Assembly: GCA_018399015.1 (NCBI GenBank)
Contig: CP073761.1
Span: forward strand, 1,178,001-1,242,000
From: Cyanobium sp. M30B3
GTDB taxonomy: Bacteria; Cyanobacteriota; Cyanobacteriia; PCC-6307; Cyanobiaceae
DNA length: 64,000 bases
Direction: 5' to 3'
Shown here: piece by piece, positions 34,077-42,001 of the stretch
Layout of the letters: every line of letters starts with the position of its first letter
How positions within the stretch are numbered: the stretch's first letter is position 1
Program-made: the position numbers and the translations under genes
Notes under the pieces: generated by a model
What the model saw: only the letters and a program-made list of their open reading frames with translations
The model's database searches: none
Told to the model about the DNA's origin: nothing

Positions 34077-36563
34077 TCAGATCAATCCAGATCTGATCAG
34101 CGAACTGGGTGTCAGTGCGGATGTTGGCGAGTAGAAGATTGCCATTGATGCTGAGGGGCTTGTGGCAAGGCTGGTGCTGATACCGCTATTCGCTGCATTG
34201 AGCGTGGTGGTGCTCCAGGTCAGATCATTGGTGTTGATACTGAGTGCACCATTGGCATCAATCAAGACTCCAGGTAAGGGTTCTCCACTGTCGTTGAGCA
34301 AGTTGAGACGGGCCAGGCTCACAGAGCTGTCTAAGTTGGTGTAGCTCAGTGCCAGGCCGGTGTCCGTGGCGGTGATCACGGGCGCTGAAGTGATGGTGGA
34401 GCCACCCTGTGCAGCTTCGAATGTGGATATCAGCTGCAGGCCTGAGCCAGTACCGATCGCGGCATAAACATCAATAACACCGTCGTTGTTGACAGCCAAT
34501 ACAGGCGTGGTACCAAGCCAGGTGTAGGAGGCTGCGGTGTCTGACGTGATTGGCGTTGGTCCCGACGACGAAACAGACTTCAGCTGAATCGGTGTCGTCC
34601 AGTCGACATTGTGCGCACCAGGTTCGGTGCTGCTCGATGCCATCAGACCGCCGTCTTGATCAACCCAGATCACACCAAGAGAATCACCACGATCGAGTAG
34701 CTGGGGAGCCAGGGTTGTGGTGGCGGTGGTCACCTGCTGCGGTTGGCTCCAGTCCGTGAGATCGCTACTGGCTGGATCCCAGCTGCTCACGACCACTCCA
34801 TCAGGTGTTGCCAGGCCCAGATAGAGCGTGTTGTTAAACAGCGCAAGCGATGGTGTGGTGCTCGTGCTCAGACCGATGTCGGCACTGCTCAGATCAACCC
34901 AATTAGCCCAGGTTGCGCCGGAGTCTTTGCTCTGGGTGAACCAGATGGAGGTGTCGGACGCTCCATTGCCCTTAACGGCGGCATAGATGGTGGTGCCGGC
35001 TGCGATAAAACAGGGAGCAACATCGCTGAGACCTCCAGCCACAGACAGCGAGGGTAGTGCACGTAGTGGCTGGCCATCAGGTAAAACGGGCGCCAGGAAG
35101 CCGAAGCCAGAGCCCACAGGAAGTGCACCGCTGGAGCGGCCATAAAGAATGCCTGTGGTGCTGCCAGCACCAAAGTTTCCGTCGGCTTCACTCGCCAGAT
35201 TGCTGTTGATGAACAGAGCAATATCATCCAGACCGTCGCCATTGAGATCCCCTGCAGATATCACCTGGGTATCGAGGGAGACGGTAAATGTGTAATCGTT
35301 GTATGGCGCTTCTGCAAGGACCTCCTGGGTGTTAGCACCCAACTCGATCCTCACTGTGGTAGCAACAGGGCCTGGATTGATCGACATGAAGTCGCCGTAG
35401 CCATCACCGTTGAAGTCACCAATGGAGCGCAAAGAGCCTTGCGTGGTGGTAGCTAGACCATCAAGCATGAAGCCGTTGTCGCTCGTCAGTCTGTTGAGCT
35501 GAAGATTGTTGATCGCCTCAAGATAGGGGTGTCCATATGTGATATAGGATTTGCCCATAATGCCCGATCCAAGCGGAAGATCGGGATAGCCATCCGCGTT
35601 GTAATCGCCTGGGCCGTACATCCCCTGGCCTGCCAGGGAACCGGACTGACCAAGCTGAGAAAGAATGGCAATGCCTGTGGGGCTGCCATCCACAAAGTTC
35701 ATTGTACCGATGGCGCCTGTGGCAAGGCTTGCACTGCCCCGATTGGCAACGGTGGCGCCAAGTTGATCGCTACCAAATAGCAGGTAGGCATTGCCCGCAC
35801 TGCTGTCAGCGTTGTAGGCCTGCATGAGCAGGTCTTCATAGCCATCTTGGTTAACATCACCCAGATTGATTAAGCCACTGCCGAGATGATCACCTTCTGC
35901 AGCCGCAGAGATCAGGTTGGTGGCGGCTTCAAAGGCTAAATATTGTTCACTGCCCAGTGATGTCGCTGAATTGAGCAGAGAAGGATCCAGCACGTACACC
36001 ATGCCGCCACCACCAGCTTGCTCGGCACCCACAACAAGTTGCGAGCCATTGGAACTGTTGATGAGATCAACAAAGGCAAGACTGCTACCAAAGCCGCTGT
36101 CCCCCAAAGTGTTGAAGAGATTGGGGCCATAAAATGTCTGTCCACCTGCTGCGCCGACAGCAGCAGGGTCCACGGCCAGATCTGCGGAGTTCAGCCCGCT
36201 GGCCATCGCCTGCAGTTCAGCGATGGAGCCGAAGAGTGTCACAGCACCGAAGGCTCCGTACTGGATCGCCTGGTTGTTGAGCGTGGTTGCATCAGCAACC
36301 TGAGAATTCTGAAGATCTCTGACCTGATTGAGAAAATCGATCTGTTGATCGCTGAGCTGATTCTCCAGAAACGATGAGACAGATTGGAGATCAGGATTTT
36401 TGAGCCCAAGGGTTGTGTTAATCGCAGCCTGGCCAACCTGTACCTGGGTGAGTAGACCCTCAGGGATTCTTGATGAGGCGTTGATCTTGAACTGATTAAC
36501 GCGCTCGTTGGCTACTTCGGTTCCGCTGTAGATGGCGGCACCCATCACACCCGGTGACGACAC
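34077..36563 (-). CDS. Giant protein segment 5 (828 codons)
   Basis: Helical start (ERVNQFKINASSRIPEGL), then an integrin-alpha-like series of FG-GAP repeats: GDVNQDGYEDLLMQ with AYLLFGSDQLG, DYNADGYPDLPLG, GDFNGDGYGDFMS and GDLNGDGLDDIALF. A sialidase-type Asp-box follows (QSKDSGATWANWVDL). The repeats suggest one or two beta-propellers with calcium loops. Confidence 0.75.
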   Translation of the reverse strand: MSSPGVMGAAIYSGTEVANERVNQFKINASSRIPEGLLTQVQVGQAAINTTLGLKNPDLQSVSSFLENQLSDQQIDFLNQVRDLQNSQVADATTLNNQAIQYGAFGAVTLFGSIAELQAMASGLNSADLAVDPAAVGAAGGQTFYGPNLFNTLGDSGFGSSLAFVDLINSSNGSQLVVGAEQAGGGGMVYVLDPSLLNSATSLGSEQYLAFEAATNLISAAAEGDHLGSGLINLGDVNQDGYEDLLMQAYNADSSAGNAYLLFGSDQLGATVANRGSASLATGAIGTMNFVDGSPTGIAILSQLGQSGSLAGQGMYGPGDYNADGYPDLPLGSGIMGKSYITYGHPYLEAINNLQLNRLTSDNGFMLDGLATTTQGSLRSIGDFNGDGYGDFMSINPGPVATTVRIELGANTQEVLAEAPYNDYTFTVSLDTQVISAGDLNGDGLDDIALFINSNLASEADGNFGAGSTTGILYGRSSGALPVGSGFGFLAPVLPDGQPLRALPSLSVAGGLSDVAPCFIAAGTTIYAAVKGNGASDTSIWFTQSKDSGATWANWVDLSSADIGLSTSTTPSLALFNNTLYLGLATPDGVVVSSWDPASSDLTDWSQPQQVTTATTTLAPQLLDRGDSLGVIWVDQDGGLMASSSTEPGAHNVDWTTPIQLKSVSSSGPTPITSDTAASYTWLGTTPVLAVNNDGVIDVYAAIGTGSGLQLISTFEAAQGGSTITSAPVITATDTGLALSYTNLDSSVSLARLNLLNDSGEPLPGVLIDANGALSINTNDLTWSTTTLNAANSGISTSLATSPSASMAIFYSPTSALTPSSLIRSGLI

Positions 36564-37456
36564 GGCAACACGACCATCCGCCGCAACGGCAATGCTTGTG
36601 CCAAGTTGCGCACCCCAGTAGTCGGTGGTGTTGCCGTTGCCGGCCTGGGTGATGGTGAGCGTTCCCCCGTGCCTACAACCACAGAGTTGATTGCAGTTGC
36701 GACTCCTGATCCCCAGATTGGTGAATCGCTGTTGTATTGATAGGAATACAGTGCTCCGATAGGCTGAGTTGATGCCAGCTCATCGCTGCTATTTAGCGTG
36801 CGCAGGTAATTGGGTGCGCCGACTAATAGATGCCCAGCTTGACCATCGTCACCAGGTACAAAGCTTAGTGCTGAGCCAAAGCCAGCCACCGTCACCAGAT
36901 CAGTGTCCGTGTTGACAACGCCTGGAGTCAAGATGGTAACAAAGGCGCCAAGATTGTCGGGATTCGACAGGTCAAGAATGGTCGCACCTGTTTCCTGCGT
37001 GAGGTTGTTGTGGATCCACTCGCCATCAATGATCACCACGGCACCGCCACCATTGGCCTGAGGAGCCGAAAGCACAAGGTCGTCAACACCGTCGTTGTTC
37101 ACGTCGGCGACGAGCATGTTGGCGCTCAGATTCTGACCCCAACCATCGGTGGGATCAGCCTTGATCAACAACCCACCCACTTGGCTGGGATTGTAAGCGT
37201 TACTCAGCAGTGGCAGATTGGGTTGATCAGGGGAGAAGGTGGACGTTGAAAGAGCATTGAGCCAGGTGGTTGGCGCAATGTCAGTGGAGACTTTTTCCGG
37301 CTTGTTGGTTAGGGAATCAAATGCAAATGAACCGGCATATTGAATCCAGATGCGGCCCGCTGGATCGGAAGAAGCGTTGCTGGACCGAGGTTGTGCAATG
37401 GCGATCCAGCCTGCAGTTAGCCCGCTGTTGACTGGATCAGCAAAGCTTCCATACAC
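36545..37456 (-). CDS. Giant protein segment 4 (303 codons)
   Basis: FG-GAP-like: VADVNNDGVDDLVLSAPQAN with VVIIDGEW, and GDDGQAGHLLVGAP. It ends out of frame after NSVVVGTGE; the true continuation GTLTITQAGNGNTTDYWG lies in the next frame and leads into segment 5. Confidence 0.72.
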   Translation of the reverse strand: MYGSFADPVNSGLTAGWIAIAQPRSSNASSDPAGRIWIQYAGSFAFDSLTNKPEKVSTDIAPTTWLNALSTSTFSPDQPNLPLLSNAYNPSQVGGLLIKADPTDGWGQNLSANMLVADVNNDGVDDLVLSAPQANGGGAVVIIDGEWIHNNLTQETGATILDLSNPDNLGAFVTILTPGVVNTDTDLVTVAGFGSALSFVPGDDGQAGHLLVGAPNYLRTLNSSDELASTQPIGALYSYQYNSDSPIWGSGVATAINSVVVGTGERSPSPRPATATPPTTGVRNLAQALPLRRMVVLPCRHRV

Positions 37457-40400
37457 CTGGCTGGCGCCAAAGTGGATGCCGGCGACGGATTCGCCGGCGA
37501 AACCTGGCTGGCAAACTGCAAACCACTATCGATATATTTGAGCTGTAACGGCGCCTGCTCAATCACCTGAGCGGTTGCCAGGGCAGTAGAGCCATACAGC
37601 ACTGTTGATTTCAAAGTGCTGCCAAAGTTGGGGCTGAACGCAAGATTGCTGTCAACGTTGGGGCTGAAGCCAAGAGCCAGACCCTGGCTGCCATTGCCAC
37701 TCACATTGCTGACAACCGTACTATCAGTGAAGGTGAAGGTGACCTGGGCCGTATAGTTAACTTCGGGCTTGAGCGTTCCGCTGTCGCCTGTGGAATCAGC
37801 CGCTTCGCTGATCTGCAGGTTGAGGGCCGGCTGACTGGAGAGGAAGCGGTATTGAAGTGAGGCTGTGCTGTTAGTGGAGAACGGCTGAACAGTTTCCAAC
37901 GACGCCAGATTCCCCGCGCTGGTGCTGCCGAGCAACACCTCACTGGGTGTCAGCGTCCGGGTGATCACCTCAGCATTCGCTGAACCCAATGGCGTCAGAG
38001 CCACTGTGATTGATTCGAGCTCGCGATTGGCAGGGTTGAACGGAACAGCATTGGAGCTACTGCCAACGAACCAGCCAGCTGTCTGCCAATCGCCCGCACT
38101 GATGGGGATCAGTAGAGCATCGGCCAGATTCTGGTTAGACGCGCTGGCAGCCGTTGGTCTAATGTCGAGCTGGGGCGATAGGGTTGTGGCGGTCGACCAG
38201 CTGTAGCCACCGCCATCTTGCGGTAACAGCACGGTTGTGAAGGTTGCTTCCAGCGCATCATTCGGGTCCACAGTGTGGGCCAGATAGTGATTGGAGATCG
38301 CGCCGGGTTGTTCACCGGGATGGGGCGTGCGACCTTCAAACACATAGCCGGCTTCCTGCATCAGCTCGAGCGCATCGGTGCTGGTGGGCATGGCCCAGCC
38401 CTCCGCGGCGGCTGGCGTCTGCAGGGTTGTGAGTGCCTGATCGTAGAAAGCAAGCAGATCAATCGCACCACCAGCATTCTCGGCAAGCAGCTGTGCGTTG
38501 TCGTTGAGGTTGGTCGGTGCAAACGGGTCAATCACATTGCTCTGAGTGGCAACGAGTTCGCCATTGATATAGAGATTGGCGGTGCCAACATTGGAAGGCA
38601 CTTCAAACAATGTGTCTGTGACAACAACGCTCGTGTAGTCCGGCAGGAACGACACTGCGACGTAGTGCCATTCACCATCGCGATAGTCGACCGACGCATC
38701 TGACAGAAGGGTGATCCCGTCGGCCACGTCGTAAGCGATCTGACCGTTGCCATTCACCGACACAGCTGGGCCAGGCAGCAGCGCAAACTCGAGCGCAAAG
38801 CCGGCGTAGTTTTCCTGTTGGCTGACCGCTGGTTTCGCTGGTGTCTGGTTCGTGTTCGGATCCGTGGGCTTGAGGTCGAAATTGACCTTCACCTCGCCTG
38901 TTTCCTGCTGGAATGTCCACAGCGTTTCCAGCATCGTGCTCAGATTGCTGTTGGCTTGCGCTTCAGCGGCACTCAGGAAGCCAGCGTTCATCAAAGCGGA
39001 ATCTGTGAGCACCGACACAGCGTTGAGAGAGGTGGTGGCCACCTCCGCCTGGGCAGCTGTGTTGAAGACTAGATCAGTGGCGAAATTGAATTCGGTGCTG
39101 GGTGTCGAAGCGATCTGATCAACGGGTGTCCCGTCGATCCCTGCGAGGTCGCTGGCACTCAGGCCGTAATTGGCCAGGAAGGTATTAACACCGTCGATCG
39201 TGTCACCCACGGCAAGGTTGGCGAGCACAAGCGCATTGCGGCTGATGTTGCTGCCGCCTGTTCCGTCCATCGCGGTGGTGTTGGTGCCGGTGGCCACCAG
39301 GCCCCAGCGCCAGCCATAGAGATTGGATGCCGATTGATCGCTCGGTAATGCGCTCACCAGGCTCTGATTGAGCGCGTCTTGCCAAGTGAGCCGTTCTACG
39401 GCAAACCCGGAACTGAGCAGCCAGCCATCAGGCAACTCCACAGGGCGATCAGGCAGAGCGGCGCTGGAGGCCTGTCCCAGACCCACCAGACCGGCACCGG
39501 CCGGGTTGGAATCCTTCGCTAACTGAGTCCAGAACTCAATTGTGTATGGGCTGGAGGTGCCACCCGGGATGCTTGCCAGACCGTATGTGCCGTTGCTGCT
39601 GGCAGGGCCCTGATCCACCACCAGGGTGGCTGTTCCTGCATCGAGATCAAGTTGGGTGACCTCTTGCACAGTCACACCACCGGCGATGCCAAGGCCGAGC
39701 ACGCGATCACCGATCTGAATCGAGCCGACGAGGCCAGTGAGCGTGAGGGTGGTGAACCCGGCTTCGCCGCCGCTGCCACTAAAACTGCCGGAGAATGTGC
39801 TCATTGGCACATTGGTGCTGCTGGGCAGGGTGCGCAGGCTGGTGGGCGTGGCCACGGTGCTGCTGAGATCGAGCCGGTAGGTACCCGGGCTGCTGCTGGT
39901 GGCGGCAGTCACCACCTCCTTGATCCTTGAGTTAGCGGTGACGCCATCACCCACCAGCAAATCGCCAACCTTCAACGTTCCCTGGCGCAGGGATGTGACT
40001 GTGAGCGTGTGGTCAGTGATGCTTCCTTCGAACAGAGCCACAACCGGCTCCACGCTGGACTGCGGTGCATTGCGTGCAATCTGCAGCAGAGAGGTGTTGA
40101 AGCTGCCCAGGCCGGTGGCCAGTACACCTAGCCCCTCCTCATTCAGTACAGCAGTGGCGGCTGATTTGGGCAGCGGCCCCTGAACGGCTGAACTCAGGCC
40201 AGTGCTGGAGGCAAACGTTTCGGTGTTCGAGCCGCCTGCAGCGCCGAGATTGAGTGTGTTGTAGCCCGGCTGCCACGCTGCAAACGGCACAAACAGCACT
40301 GGATTGCTCTCCAGTACAGCTTCGTTGTAGGGGGTGCGTACAGCCTGACTCCAGCTCAGTACGGGTGTGAGCTGCGATTCACCATTGATCTCAACGGTGA

Positions 40401-40740
40401 GATTAGCTGCACTTAAATCGGAGATCGTGAGGCCTGAATCCCCCGCTGCGCTCCAGGGAACTTCCGTAATGGTGGAGTTACCGGAAGCGTCATTGAACAG
40501 CAGGTTCCAAACATATCCGCCGGCTATCGCATCAGCATCAGGGTTGATCAAACCCGTTTTAATCACAGCCAGCGGCGATTGAGCCAGCTGATCTGGCTGA
40601 TTCAGGGCCTGCTGTAACCCCTCGATCGGAACTTCAGTCCAGACAAGCAGGGAACGCGTTTTGCCATCGAGTTCTACGCTGAAACTGCGTAGATCAGTGA
40701 TGATGGTGCCCTCCGGCGCATACAGAGCTTGTTCGTTCAC
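37417..40740 (-). CDS. Giant protein segment 3 with LamG-like domain (1107 codons)
   Basis: Residues ~370-800 contain a concanavalin/LamG-type module: YTIEFWTQLAKDSN early, then DGEWHYVAVSFLPDYTSVVV and TANLYINGELVATQSNV, with an inserted helical stretch. Such modules often bind carbohydrates. The flanks are beta-rich, Thr/Ser-rich segments (LRQGTLKVGDLLVGDGV). The frame leaves the correct phase after QFASQV. Confidence 0.75.
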   Translation of the reverse strand: MNEQALYAPEGTIITDLRSFSVELDGKTRSLLVWTEVPIEGLQQALNQPDQLAQSPLAVIKTGLINPDADAIAGGYVWNLLFNDASGNSTITEVPWSAAGDSGLTISDLSAANLTVEINGESQLTPVLSWSQAVRTPYNEAVLESNPVLFVPFAAWQPGYNTLNLGAAGGSNTETFASSTGLSSAVQGPLPKSAATAVLNEEGLGVLATGLGSFNTSLLQIARNAPQSSVEPVVALFEGSITDHTLTVTSLRQGTLKVGDLLVGDGVTANSRIKEVVTAATSSSPGTYRLDLSSTVATPTSLRTLPSSTNVPMSTFSGSFSGSGGEAGFTTLTLTGLVGSIQIGDRVLGLGIAGGVTVQEVTQLDLDAGTATLVVDQGPASSNGTYGLASIPGGTSSPYTIEFWTQLAKDSNPAGAGLVGLGQASSAALPDRPVELPDGWLLSSGFAVERLTWQDALNQSLVSALPSDQSASNLYGWRWGLVATGTNTTAMDGTGGSNISRNALVLANLAVGDTIDGVNTFLANYGLSASDLAGIDGTPVDQIASTPSTEFNFATDLVFNTAAQAEVATTSLNAVSVLTDSALMNAGFLSAAEAQANSNLSTMLETLWTFQQETGEVKVNFDLKPTDPNTNQTPAKPAVSQQENYAGFALEFALLPGPAVSVNGNGQIAYDVADGITLLSDASVDYRDGEWHYVAVSFLPDYTSVVVTDTLFEVPSNVGTANLYINGELVATQSNVIDPFAPTNLNDNAQLLAENAGGAIDLLAFYDQALTTLQTPAAAEGWAMPTSTDALELMQEAGYVFEGRTPHPGEQPGAISNHYLAHTVDPNDALEATFTTVLLPQDGGGYSWSTATTLSPQLDIRPTAASASNQNLADALLIPISAGDWQTAGWFVGSSSNAVPFNPANRELESITVALTPLGSANAEVITRTLTPSEVLLGSTSAGNLASLETVQPFSTNSTASLQYRFLSSQPALNLQISEAADSTGDSGTLKPEVNYTAQVTFTFTDSTVVSNVSGNGSQGLALGFSPNVDSNLAFSPNFGSTLKSTVLYGSTALATAQVIEQAPLQLKYIDSGLQFASQVSPANPSPASTLAPARCMEALLIQSTAG

Positions 40741-41945
40741 ATAATGCCAGCTGGTATTGGAGCCAACTTCACTGGTTGTGGCATAGCTGTAGTTGATGCG
40801 TTGATTGTTCCAATACGCATTGAGAAACTGCTGGTAGTTGTCTGCGCCGTTATCCCCGTCAACGGGATCACAGGGTCAGCGGCCTCCACCCAGAACACGT
40901 AGGTGCTACCAGAGGCCTGATCTGTGATGGCGGTGGGGCTGCTGGCCGTTGTGAATTGATACTCGCTTGGATTGGTGTATAACCTCTCCAGGCTCACGTT
41001 GCTGGGATAAACGGCGCTCCATCCCTTGGACTCACCAGCGGTGTTGTTGAGGTAAACGATGGTTTCACCATCGATATAGGAGACGCGGTTCTGAATTGGA
41101 AACGCGCCAAAGCTCGGAAGCAGCCCCAACTGATCCGAGAGACCTGAGGATAGAAACACCCCGGCGCCCTGCTGGCCTGTATTGGCACTGAAGGAATCCT
41201 GTTCGCTGAAATCATTCAGCGATAGATTCTGTGCGGTTACGACGGCAGTTGGATTGGTGATGCTGCTGTCTTGCAGCTTGGAGGCCAAGTCCATCAGCAG
41301 GGTGTAAGCGCTACCCGTGTTGTCATTGAAATACAGATCCTGATCCAGGGTGATGGCAATGATCGAGCCACCACTGAGTTTCACCGTGGCGGTGGCATCT
41401 GGATTCAGCAGAACAACCTGCTCCTGATTTGACGACTCCGCCAGCAACTGCACTGGCACGGCGCTGTAGGTGTAAACGCTGGTGTCGTTGGGGGCCGGAG
41501 CGCTGCCATCGGCGAGGGGATAGGAGCCGCTCTGGCTGAGCCCCGACAGCGGCACCTCCTGCTGGATGCGTTGCAGTGAAGTGACCTGCAATGGCGACCC
41601 TGGTTTCACACTGGCTGCCTGCAGATTGATCACTGGCATGGCGTCCAGAACGGAGCTCAGGGTTGCCGCACTTGGTGGCTCCGGGTTGCCGTCACGGGCT
41701 GCAAACACATCAATCCCGAAGCTGTAAATCCCGCTACTGGGTGATGGCAGGCCCAGGTATTGGCCAGCGCCATCGCTCACGCTCACGCTCAGCGTGGTGG
41801 GCTCAATACGCCCGTTGCTCACCGTGAAACTGGCCAGGGCGGGTAACGAACCCGGCAGACTCAAGCCAATCAGTGGGACGTTGCTGTAGTTGCCGTCGTT
41901 GAGATTGCTGCCCTGCGAGCCCCAACTGAGCACGCCTTCAGCCAT
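40737..41945 (-). CDS. Giant protein segment 2 (402 codons)
   Basis: Beta-rich repeats such as SVSDGAGQYLGLPSPSSGIY and AVPVQLLAESSNQEQVVLLN; no catalytic motif. The true frame enters from upstream as ASLTTQHSTLFGFSLQSFDA and leaves as VDGDNGADNYQQFLNAYWNN, so both ends given here are frameshift artefacts. Confidence 0.7.
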   Translation of the reverse strand: MAEGVLSWGSQGSNLNDGNYSNVPLIGLSLPGSLPALASFTVSNGRIEPTTLSVSVSDGAGQYLGLPSPSSGIYSFGIDVFAARDGNPEPPSAATLSSVLDAMPVINLQAASVKPGSPLQVTSLQRIQQEVPLSGLSQSGSYPLADGSAPAPNDTSVYTYSAVPVQLLAESSNQEQVVLLNPDATATVKLSGGSIIAITLDQDLYFNDNTGSAYTLLMDLASKLQDSSITNPTAVVTAQNLSLNDFSEQDSFSANTGQQGAGVFLSSGLSDQLGLLPSFGAFPIQNRVSYIDGETIVYLNNTAGESKGWSAVYPSNVSLERLYTNPSEYQFTTASSPTAITDQASGSTYVFWVEAADPVIPLTGITAQTTTSSFSMRIGTINASTTAMPQPVKLAPIPAGIM

Positions 41946-42001
41946 AGTGCCGGCATCAAACGACTGCAGTGAGAAGCCGAACAGTGTTGAATGCTGCGTT
42001 G